Below, piece after piece: positions 9,046-16,554 of a DNA stretch of 64,000 nt. Numbering within the stretch: position 1 is the first letter of the stretch; each line of letters begins with the position of its first letter. The notes under the pieces are model-generated. The model was not told the DNA's origin. It ran no database searches and saw only the letters and a program-made list of their open reading frames with translations. Position numbers and translations under genes: made by a program. Origin of the DNA: Alphaproteobacteria bacterium (lineage in GTDB: Bacteria; Pseudomonadota; Alphaproteobacteria; Rhizobiales; Rhizobiaceae); contig JANSYK010000002.1 of the NCBI GenBank assembly GCA_024742485.1, positions 496,001 to 560,000 of the forward strand. The letters are read 5' to 3'.

Positions 9046-9555
9046 ATGCATACCGGGCGCCTGATCGCGATCTGTCTGTCGATGCTGCTGCTCGCAGGGT
9101 GCAATCTGATCAGCCGGCAATCGGCCGATATCACCGATATCCCGGTCAACACACAGGCAGCGCTTGCCAAGACCAATGCCTATCGCGCCGGGCAGGGCTT
9201 GCCGCGCCTCACACTCGATCCGCGCCTCAACCAGGCATCCCTCGACATGGCGAGGCTCATGGCGCGCACGGACAATTCCAATCCGCGCACCCACAGTGCG
9301 CGCGGCCTGTCCGGCCGGCTTGGCAGGTCCGGTGTGGCGACCTATGCCGGAGCTGAAAATCTGGGCTCCGGTTACACGTCCTTCAACAAGGCTTTTTCCG
9401 GTTGGGTCGGATCACCCGATCACAACCGGAATCTGCTGAACAAACACGTCACGCGCGTTGGCTTTGCAAGGGTCAAACGGGCCGACGGCAAATGGCGAAA
9501 TTTCTGGGTCATGATATTGGCCCGCCCCGTCGAAGACGGACGCCCGACCCTCTAA
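9046..9555 (+). CDS. CAP-domain (SCP/PR1-like) lipoprotein
   Basis: Predicted lipoprotein of 169 residues. The signal peptide ends in the lipobox LLAGC with Cys19 as the lipidation site; the rest is a single CAP domain like those of the YkwD/SCP family, with the conserved HSARG, AENL and SPDHNRNLLN motifs. The start at 9046 is preferred over an upstream in-frame ATG at 9013 because AAGGAAG lies eight bases before it and it gives a clean signal peptide. The role of bacterial CAP proteins is mostly unknown. It follows the GntR gene by 42 bp on the same strand and precedes the hydroxylase-like gene by 45 bp. Confidence 0.88.
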   Translation: MHTGRLIAICLSMLLLAGCNLISRQSADITDIPVNTQAALAKTNAYRAGQGLPRLTLDPRLNQASLDMARLMARTDNSNPRTHSARGLSGRLGRSGVATYAGAENLGSGYTSFNKAFSGWVGSPDHNRNLLNKHVTRVGFARVKRADGKWRNFWVMILARPVEDGRPTL

Positions 9556-9600
9556 CCTCGTATCGCTCGGACGGTCAGCGGCGGGAGAAGGACTGACGCA

Positions 9601-10392
9601 ATGCTCAAACAATCCAGCCGGTATTTGCGGATCATCATCCCGCTGACCATCCTGTTCTATTTTGCACCGGTTATCGCCATTATCCTGGTCGCGTGCGGTG
9701 TCTTCGATATTTCCCGCCATCGCGTTGTGACGGCGGATCTGATGACAAAGTATTTTGTCGGAAATGGCCTGGTCACCTGGCTGCTGTCGCCAGTCAATGT
9801 CTTTCTTGACCTCATTTCCGAGCGCAACAAATATGTTTACGCACTGGCGGATTTTCCGCCACAGCACCGTGCGGAGATCGAACATGTTCTGAAAGTGTTT
9901 GATGACGATCGCGATGAGATTATCGCCGACATCCGTAAGAAAATGGGCGACAGCCAGCGCGGCATGCTGTTTTACAAATGGTACGACAAGAACACCAACG
10001 ATTCCATCGCGGCGTTCAACAAGGAGATGACCTACATCAAGACCATCGGTGTATCGGTCTTCAACAAAAAGGAATCAACGTCACTGCATTTTGGTCCGCT
10101 CAGGCTGACCCTGCGTGTGCTCTACAATCTGACGCCGCTGAAGAGTGACAATGTCTTCATCGAGGTGGACGGACAGAAGCACTACTGGCATGACGACCCG
10201 CTCTTCATCTTCGATGACACGCTGCTCCATCGCTCGATCAATGGCGAGGACAATGAACGCTATTGTGTGTTTGTGGATGTTCTGCGGCCATCATCCTTTA
10301 CCCGATTGCAGAACGTCATCATGAAAATCGTTCAGGTGGCGTTCAACAATTTCAGCGGTATCTTCTACGGTCGCTGGACATTTCTCAAATGA
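9601..10392 (+). CDS. Aspartyl/asparaginyl beta-hydroxylase family protein
   Basis: Protein of 263 residues with an N-terminal transmembrane segment (about 10-32) and a C-terminal 2-oxoglutarate/Fe(II) dioxygenase-like domain (about 130-240). The segments LHFGPLRLTLRVLYNL and FDDTLLHRSIN carry the two expected iron-binding histidines, and VFVDVLRP matches the family's closing strand. Related proteins hydroxylate Asp/Asn residues or lipid A acyl chains (LpxO); a membrane anchor would suit a lipid substrate, but this cannot be decided here. A strong ribosome-binding site (GGGAGAAGGA) precedes the ATG. The gene converges on the FecR gene with only six bases between stop codons. Confidence 0.85.
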   Translation: MLKQSSRYLRIIIPLTILFYFAPVIAIILVACGVFDISRHRVVTADLMTKYFVGNGLVTWLLSPVNVFLDLISERNKYVYALADFPPQHRAEIEHVLKVFDDDRDEIIADIRKKMGDSQRGMLFYKWYDKNTNDSIAAFNKEMTYIKTIGVSVFNKKESTSLHFGPLRLTLRVLYNLTPLKSDNVFIEVDGQKHYWHDDPLFIFDDTLLHRSINGEDNERYCVFVDVLRPSSFTRLQNVIMKIVQVAFNNFSGIFYGRWTFLK

Positions 10393-10398
10393 CCCGGA

Positions 10399-11328
10399 TC
10401 AGTAACTGCCTCTATATGAATACGGGTCATAATCGTCGTCATCCATAGGCATCGGATCATTCTGATTGTCGAAGAGCTCGTCAAAGAACGCATCATTGAA
10501 CCCTTGGAAGCCGCTGCCCGGCTCATTGAAATTCTCCTGGCCTGACTGGCTGCCGCCGGTCTGTTCTCCGCCGCCCTCTGAGGGGCCAAAGGGAAGCGTG
10601 CGCAGATAATGGTCAAAATATGCCAGGATTTCATCGGTGATCGGAATGGGGCCGATGGGTGGCAGACCCGGACCTGGCACGAATACCGCATATCCCGGCG
10701 ACGATATTGTTTTCGAACCGGCACTGTTTCCGACTGTGATGATGCCGGTATTGCCAAGCGTGTTCTTGTTTCTGCCTTCACCGCGCAGAACCACGAACAG
10801 GGCCTTGTCATTGTCGGCATTCGCCGTTGGCAGTCCAAGCAGCCGTGCCAGCGTAATCGCATCGAGCCCCACGGCACCTTCAAAAAACGTACCGCGAATT
10901 CCGATTGTCGCCGATGGCGTCACAACGCTGGCCTTGGTCGGATTGGACTTGCCGATGCGTCCGCTCATGAACCGGAACGCGCCCTTGACGATGGTGCTGC
11001 TCATCTCACCGGCTTTTTTGTCCGGATCGTAGACGAACCGGTCAATGACCATCTCGCAATTCTCGCCGACGGTGAAAACCGATTCATCAAGCAACAATAT
11101 CTGCAGGGCGCTCTGGCGTTTGGTCAAGACTTCGTCCTGAAGCCGGATGCTCTGATCCTGCTGCGCCCGGCGCTGTGCACTGGATCCGCTCTTGACGAAC
11201 ACGTTGCCACGGATGGCGGCGCTTACGCCGATTTTTGCTTCCGCCTGCGCTTCACCGGCCGAAAACGCCTGAACCAAAAGGAGGCCGGCAACGGCTATCG
11301 AAAAGATCAAACACCGGTGGAGCTTCAT
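10399..11328 (-). CDS. Secreted FecR-domain protein
   Basis: Exported protein of 309 residues: a Sec signal peptide (about 1-30, ending AQA), a FecR domain (about 35-170) with the typical TPSATIGIRGT motif, a Gly/Pro-rich linker and an acidic, Tyr-rich tail containing DDDDYDPY. Unlike classical FecR it has no membrane anchor or sigma-factor partner nearby. The start at 11328 follows GGAGAAAACT; the frame is open further upstream but that stretch is not signal-like. The gene lies 31 bp downstream of the barrel gene on the same strand, so the two are probably co-transcribed, and the pair is divergent from a CHASE2 cyclase. It may be a cargo or ligand within that set; this is inference. Confidence 0.88.
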   Translation of the reverse strand: MKLHRCLIFSIAVAGLLLVQAFSAGEAQAEAKIGVSAAIRGNVFVKSGSSAQRRAQQDQSIRLQDEVLTKRQSALQILLLDESVFTVGENCEMVIDRFVYDPDKKAGEMSSTIVKGAFRFMSGRIGKSNPTKASVVTPSATIGIRGTFFEGAVGLDAITLARLLGLPTANADNDKALFVVLRGEGRNKNTLGNTGIITVGNSAGSKTISSPGYAVFVPGPGLPPIGPIPITDEILAYFDHYLRTLPFGPSEGGGEQTGGSQSGQENFNEPGSGFQGFNDAFFDELFDNQNDPMPMDDDDYDPYSYRGSY

Positions 11329-11359
11329 AGTTTTCTCCGTGACCCTGCGGGGTGCGAAC

Positions 11360-12697
11360 TTAATATGTGAAGTTCTTGGTGAACAGAACATCCGCTGAAA
11401 CACTGTTCGCATCAAAATTGGGGATGTTTGATTCCCAATTCAAGTAGTTGACCCCGACCTGGAAATTGACGTCCGCGACCGCATCACCCGTAGTCATGTT
11501 GAACCACTCGAACAAAGTACCGAGCGGAAGGCCATAGGCAAGGCGTGCCTTGAAGATACGATCCTTGCGGGTCACGGTCGCCGAATAGGTCGGGTCGGGT
11601 TGGTCATAATTGGTCCATCGATAGGACGCTGTACCCGAAACATATTGTCCGCGCCCAAGAAGCAGCACGTCGCGCACCATGACTTCGATGGCATCATAGC
11701 TGTAGCTGTCGTTCCGGGCATCCTTCTGATAACCCTTGATCCGCGCTGTCAGGCGGTTCTTCTCGCTGCTGCGATAGGTAAAGCCGCCGCTTGCTTCTCC
11801 AAGCCAACCATTGCGCGCACTGCCGACAGAATCCTCTGAAACCACGCTGTAATCCTGATAGATTCCTTCGATTCCACCGAAAACCGACAATTGCGGATTG
11901 ATAACATAGCGTGAGGCTACGCCGCCGCCATATTCCGATCGGTAAAGATCACCCCGCAGCGCCAGCAATGCGCCCACCGCATAGGGGGTGACCTGCAGAT
12001 CATTGTGGAACAGGCTTGCACCGGCACGCAGCCGCGCGTTGATATTGTCTGCCTCGCTGACCGAAAACTGTTCGTTCAGATTGCTGTTGAGTTCGATGAA
12101 TCCGAAACTGCCTGTCCCGTTCGGAATGGTGTGCTCCAGCCGGACGCGCGAACCGGCCATGAAAGCGCCGTCCACCCGCGAATTGGTGTCAAGAACACCG
12201 CCGTTCAGATCATTCGACGAACTGGTTGTCAGGTCCGGATTGCTGTCCACCTTGAACCCGCCCGTGATCCGGGCTGTCAATCGGGTCTGTTTCGACCGGG
12301 CAGTCGTCAAAGCGAGATATTTCTTGACCTCCCGCTCCTGCGCCGCATTGAGCGGCCGATCGAGCAGCAGCTTCAACTCCCGCTTGGCTCCCAGCATGTC
12401 GTCCATGCGAAACAGCACCGCGGCATAAAAAAGTCGGGCCGTGTCCCAGTTGGGCTGCAGCAGAAGAACCCGTTCAAGCGAGGCGGACGCCTGTTCGAGA
12501 TCACCCTTGATCACTTGCTGCTGAGCGTAGAGATAACTCAGCTTGACGTCATCTGGATTGGCCAGGATGTCTTCATAGCTTACGGTTTCCGCGGTTGTCG
12601 GCGCCGCGAGAACCATCGTCAGCAGCGCACCAACCAGAAAACTTGCAGGCCACCGGAGCCACCGCGACCGTTCGAATGTCAAAGCCCATCTAAACAT
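11360..12697 (-). CDS. TPR plus outer-membrane beta-barrel protein, SLAM-like (DUF560)
   Basis: Protein of 445 residues: signal peptide (about 1-37), a short TPR-like helical region (about 40-135) and a C-terminal beta-barrel with alternating strands ending in an aromatic residue (FTKNFTY). The closing segment ESNIPNFDANSVSADV resembles the final strands of surface lipoprotein assembly modifiers, and TPR followed by barrel is the SLAM layout. Known SLAM proteins move specific lipoproteins or secreted proteins across the outer membrane. The adjacent FecR-domain protein is the natural candidate partner; a CAP lipoprotein lies about 1.8 kb further along. Assignment as SLAM-like is moderate; a generic TPR-barrel porin is the alternative. 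Confidence 0.75.
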   Translation of the reverse strand: MFRWALTFERSRWLRWPASFLVGALLTMVLAAPTTAETVSYEDILANPDDVKLSYLYAQQQVIKGDLEQASASLERVLLLQPNWDTARLFYAAVLFRMDDMLGAKRELKLLLDRPLNAAQEREVKKYLALTTARSKQTRLTARITGGFKVDSNPDLTTSSSNDLNGGVLDTNSRVDGAFMAGSRVRLEHTIPNGTGSFGFIELNSNLNEQFSVSEADNINARLRAGASLFHNDLQVTPYAVGALLALRGDLYRSEYGGGVASRYVINPQLSVFGGIEGIYQDYSVVSEDSVGSARNGWLGEASGGFTYRSSEKNRLTARIKGYQKDARNDSYSYDAIEVMVRDVLLLGRGQYVSGTASYRWTNYDQPDPTYSATVTRKDRIFKARLAYGLPLGTLFEWFNMTTGDAVADVNFQVGVNYLNWESNIPNFDANSVSADVLFTKNFTY

Positions 12698-12786
12698 TAC
12701 GGTTAGACAATCAGCATACTTTTGGTAATCAGGAAACAGTTTTATGGCGCCTTGGGCTGCGATTTTGACTCATTTGGGGGCACATC

Positions 12787-15000
12787 TTGCATTTTTGGCA
12801 CACTCGATCCCCCCGGCTTATGGCAATTTATGCCGGGTTGGTGTCTCTGATCGTGCTGTTTGCCGCCGCATCGCTGGGCGGTGTTTTCTTCGATCGGCTG
12901 TCTTCCCTGGTGTTCGACGAGTATCAGCGTCTCAAACCGCGCCCCGCTGTCGACACGCCGGTTCTGATCGTTGATATCGATGAGGAAGCACTCGGCGCTC
13001 TTGGCCAATGGCCATGGCCGCGATCCCGGATGGCACGCCTGGTCGACCGGTTGGGCCAATTGGGCGCGGCGACCGTTGCCTTTGATATCGCATTTTCCGA
13101 GCCGGACCGCACTTCGCTGATCAGAACCCTGACGGAGCTGCGGGAGGTGGGTGCCGAGGTCAATTTCCCTGAAGGCGTTCCAAATCTCGACAATGATGCG
13201 GTATTCGCGCAATCGTTGGGCGACAATTCCACGGTGTTGGGATTTGCCCTGACCAATGAAATCAGCGGACCGGTGCCGCCGCCGAAAGCCGGCTTTGCCT
13301 TTGCCGGACGTAACCCGCAGGAGATACTGCAATCCTACTCTGGCAGCCTCAACAATCTTTCCGAATTCTATGATCCGGCGGGCGGCATGGGATTTTTCAG
13401 CTTTCCGCCGACATCCGATGGTGTTGTCCGGAAGATTCCGCTGGTGGCGGGTGCCGGCGGCAAGCTCTATCCATCCCTTGGCATGGAAGCCCTGAGGGTC
13501 GCTCAACAGGCCGCGAATTTTGTCGTCAAGAGCACCGGGGCAAGCGGAGAAACAGAGGCCGGTGCGCCGGCTGTGATCAGCATGCGTGTCGGCGCCATCG
13601 AAGTGCCGACCGACGGGACCGGGAAGCTCTGGATTTACTATTCCGGGCAATTGGCGGACCGGACGATTTCGGCGGCCGCTTTGCTGGCCGAGCCGGTTGA
13701 CATGGCAGCGCTGGAAGAAACCGTTGCAGGCCGCATCGTTCTGGTCGGCACCAGTGCGCTTGGCCTGCGGGACCTTGTGGTCACACCGCTTGGCCATGGT
13801 GTGCCGGGTGTGGAAGTGCATGGTGAGGCGATCGACCAGATCCTGACCGAAACCTATCTCCACCGGCCCGATTACATGCCCGGGCTCGAATACTTCCTGG
13901 CCGCATTGGTCACGGTTTTGCTGACCTTTTCGCTGTCGCCGGGAAAACCGGCCTCCGGCGGCCTGATCGCCCTCGTCTTGCTCGGTCTTGTCGTTGGTCT
14001 GTCCTGGTATTTGTTTTCACAGCGCCAGATGTTGCTGGATCCCCTATTGCCCGCATTGGCGGCAATTCTGGTCTATGTCGCGGTGACGGTTGCCCAATAT
14101 CTCAGCAGCGAACGGGAGAAACGGTATATTCGAAATGCCTTCGGTCACTATCTGGCGCCGGCACTCGTTAACCGGCTATCGGACGAACCGTCTGCTCTCA
14201 AACTGGGCGGCGAATTGAAGGAATTGACCCTCTTGTTCTGCGACATTCGCGGGTTTACCTCCTTGTCCGAGGGCCTGGACCCCGAAGGTCTGACCAAGTT
14301 GCTGAACGACTTTCTGACCCCGATGACCGATGAACTGCTGCAATCGGGTGCCACCATCGACAAATATATGGGCGACGCCATCATGGCGTTCTGGAATGCG
14401 CCTTTGCCGGTCGCCGATCATCGGGCAGCGGCGCGGCGCGCGGCGCTGGGCATGATGCAAAGGCTGGACAAGTTGAATGCCGAGACCGGAGCGAACATCA
14501 AAATCGGCATCGGCCTGAACACGGGCGAATGCTGTGTCGGCAATCTTGGATCCCTTCAGCGGTTCAACTATTCGGCAATTGGCGATGCGGTCAATGTCGC
14601 CGCCAGGATCGAGGGCATCACCAAGGCCTATGGTTTGCCGATCCTTTTTGCCGATACCGTGCTGGACGACGATCTCGACGAGGATCCTCAGCACTTCACG
14701 CTGGAAGTCGATCGCGTTCGCGTCGTCGGGCGTGCCGAACCGCTGGTGCTCTACACCATTCTCGATACGGGAATTGTGAAGGAGGCCGAGCGGGCCGGAC
14801 TGGTTGCAGCACACAATGCCTTCCTTGAAACCTATCGCCGTGGTGAATTCGAGGAGGCCGACCGGGCGGCTCAGTCGCTCCTAGGCAAGGCGCCGCCGGC
14901 GCTGCATGGTCTGTATCAGGCCTTTCTGGAACGGCTGCAGAAATTCATGATTGATCCGCCGCAAAACTGGGATGGTGTTCACATTTCGGAATCGAAATGA
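12787..15000 (+). CDS. CHASE2-domain adenylate cyclase
   Basis: Membrane receptor cyclase of 737 residues. One N-terminal membrane segment (about 12-33) leads into a periplasmic CHASE2 sensor domain (about 40-355), then three closely spaced membrane segments (about 360-435) and a cytoplasmic class III cyclase domain (about 470-645). Metal-binding Asp486 (FCDIRGF) and Asp530 (GDAIMAF) are present; Lys526 and Asp600 (AIGDAVN) indicate ATP rather than GTP as substrate. The C-terminal 80 residues look helical. The start is a TTG preceded at six bases by GGGGG. It is divergent from the FecR/barrel pair across 89 bp, and its last 22 bases overlap the end of the opposing DUF2459 gene. Confidence 0.92.
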   Translation: MHFWHTRSPRLMAIYAGLVSLIVLFAAASLGGVFFDRLSSLVFDEYQRLKPRPAVDTPVLIVDIDEEALGALGQWPWPRSRMARLVDRLGQLGAATVAFDIAFSEPDRTSLIRTLTELREVGAEVNFPEGVPNLDNDAVFAQSLGDNSTVLGFALTNEISGPVPPPKAGFAFAGRNPQEILQSYSGSLNNLSEFYDPAGGMGFFSFPPTSDGVVRKIPLVAGAGGKLYPSLGMEALRVAQQAANFVVKSTGASGETEAGAPAVISMRVGAIEVPTDGTGKLWIYYSGQLADRTISAAALLAEPVDMAALEETVAGRIVLVGTSALGLRDLVVTPLGHGVPGVEVHGEAIDQILTETYLHRPDYMPGLEYFLAALVTVLLTFSLSPGKPASGGLIALVLLGLVVGLSWYLFSQRQMLLDPLLPALAAILVYVAVTVAQYLSSEREKRYIRNAFGHYLAPALVNRLSDEPSALKLGGELKELTLLFCDIRGFTSLSEGLDPEGLTKLLNDFLTPMTDELLQSGATIDKYMGDAIMAFWNAPLPVADHRAAARRAALGMMQRLDKLNAETGANIKIGIGLNTGECCVGNLGSLQRFNYSAIGDAVNVAARIEGITKAYGLPILFADTVLDDDLDEDPQHFTLEVDRVRVVGRAEPLVLYTILDTGIVKEAERAGLVAAHNAFLETYRRGEFEEADRAAQSLLGKAPPALHGLYQAFLERLQKFMIDPPQNWDGVHISESK

Positions 15001-15722
15001 GTCTGTCCGGTGATCCGGCCCATATTCCATTCGATCGATTGTGCGAAAGGCGTCCAGCGCCCGATCGAAACACCCGCCTGTCGAAGCGCTTGGCCGGTCC
15101 AGGCATTGCAGCCGTAAAACAGGCTGAACCGGGGCTCTGCTCGATAGAACACATCGCCGAAGCCCTGTGTGATGCCCATCAGGAGGTTCGCATTGTCGTT
15201 CGCATCGGTCGAAAAGGTGCGCGATATGAACTCGACCAATCGGCCGTATTGGACTTCATCAAGATCCAGCCGATAGACCCGTTCACCGTGAAATTCTCCC
15301 GAATAGGGCAAGACATGCATGACGGACCGATCAAAGAGCAATGCCTTGAAAGCGATCCGGGCCGTCAGATCAGAAAGCGCCAGCAGACTGGTATAGGCCG
15401 TTTGGGATCCCCATCCGATGATCAGATAGCGTGTATCGGCCAATCCACCCGGCAAATCATCCGGGCTTACGGGAAGTCCGGACGGCGGCCTGCCGGCCTC
15501 GACCGGCAGTGCGATATCGCTGTGAAATCCATTGGAAAGAACATAGATGGTATTCGATCCGCCGGCAGCCGCTCTGGCCGTGCCGTTGGTGGTCCAGACG
15601 GTTCCGATGACCGCGGCAGCAAGATAAACCATCACAAGTCCGGCAACGGTCAGGCAAACCCAGAAGACGGTCCGGATGGTTTTGCGAAAAAAAGCGGTTG
15701 CCGCGTTATTCGGTGTGCTCAT
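14979..15722 (-). CDS. DUF2459 / TIGR02117 family protein
   Basis: Membrane-anchored protein of 247 residues. An N-terminal transmembrane segment (about 16-42) is followed by a periplasmic domain with family-typical segments SNGFHSDIALP and LIIGWGSQTAY and a conserved Cys in FYGCNAWT, a Cys/His arrangement suggestive of a papain-like fold. TIGR02117 proteins are widespread in proteobacteria without assigned function. GGAGCAGAA precedes the ATG. The 3' end overlaps the tail of the CHASE2 cyclase by 22 bp in convergent orientation, so both tails are constrained by the same bases. Confidence 0.85.
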   Translation of the reverse strand: MSTPNNAATAFFRKTIRTVFWVCLTVAGLVMVYLAAAVIGTVWTTNGTARAAAGGSNTIYVLSNGFHSDIALPVEAGRPPSGLPVSPDDLPGGLADTRYLIIGWGSQTAYTSLLALSDLTARIAFKALLFDRSVMHVLPYSGEFHGERVYRLDLDEVQYGRLVEFISRTFSTDANDNANLLMGITQGFGDVFYRAEPRFSLFYGCNAWTGQALRQAGVSIGRWTPFAQSIEWNMGRITGQTHFDSEM

Positions 15723-15762
15723 TTCTGCTCCGTTCCGACGGATGGCAGGCCGGCCGCCGGCT

Positions 15763-16416
15763 TCAATTCAAAATTGCGATCGCTTCCGCAAGAGCTGCAC
15801 CAAGCCGTTCATGGGCAGACCTGTCCAGATGGATCGCATCGACGGTACTGGACTGGACAACACTGCCCGCGTCGAAGAAATGGGTTCCGCGGTCCTTCGC
15901 AATACGGGCATATTCCACGGCAAACAGACGCGATTTCTCGCTGCCACCCTCAAACAATCCAGTCCATTGATCCGCTTTGTCCAGGGTCACCGGCGGTGCA
16001 ACCACGAGGATATTTGGAATGTCTTCATTGCGCCCGGGTTTCAAGGCTCGAATGTCATCCACCAATGTGCCGATCCCGTCCGCGATTTCCGGGGCAGACT
16101 TGTCGAAATAGGTCTTCAGATCGTTCGTACCCAGCATGATGATCACCCAGTCCAGTGGCCTGTGTGACATCAGACAGGGGCGAAGATAAGTCTGCCCGTT
16201 CTTGTCGGCGCCGTCGACCGGATCGTCGCTGATCGTCGTGCGTCCGCCGAGCCCTTCCTCGATCACGGTCCAGCCATTGCCCAGTTTCCTTTGCAGCACG
16301 CCCGTCCAGCGTTCATCAGGTGCGTAGCGGCCGTCGGGGTCATCGGCGGTCGACGCTCCGAATGTGTTTGAATCCCCGTAACACAGAACGGTTAGCCGAT
16401 TACGTGATGTGTTCAT
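15763..16416 (-). CDS. SGNH/GDSL-family hydrolase
   Basis: Esterase-like protein of 217 residues. The four SGNH blocks are visible: the nucleophile block GDSNTFG (Ser near residue 14), the glycine in EGLGGRTT, the oxyanion asparagine in LGTNDLK, and the catalytic Asp/His pair in DAIHLD near the C-terminus. No signal peptide is apparent with the start at 16416, which follows AGAGGA at a normal distance; the longer open frame upstream is not needed. The sequence resembles bacterial arylesterase/acyltransferases such as the mycobacterial AcT type. The natural substrate is unknown. It is 40 bp upstream of the DUF2459 gene on the same strand. Confidence 0.9.
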   Translation of the reverse strand: MNTSRNRLTVLCYGDSNTFGASTADDPDGRYAPDERWTGVLQRKLGNGWTVIEEGLGGRTTISDDPVDGADKNGQTYLRPCLMSHRPLDWVIIMLGTNDLKTYFDKSAPEIADGIGTLVDDIRALKPGRNEDIPNILVVAPPVTLDKADQWTGLFEGGSEKSRLFAVEYARIAKDRGTHFFDAGSVVQSSTVDAIHLDRSAHERLGAALAEAIAILN

Positions 16417-16554
16417 GGCCGTATCCTCTGTCCAACCGGTTCCTCGATGTACAAGTCGGCCGGGAACCGCACAATGCTCTTTGACGGTCTCGGGCACATT
16501 TCAGCTGGAATGCCGGCAGTTGGGCACCTTGAGATGCCGTGACACAAGAGTGGA

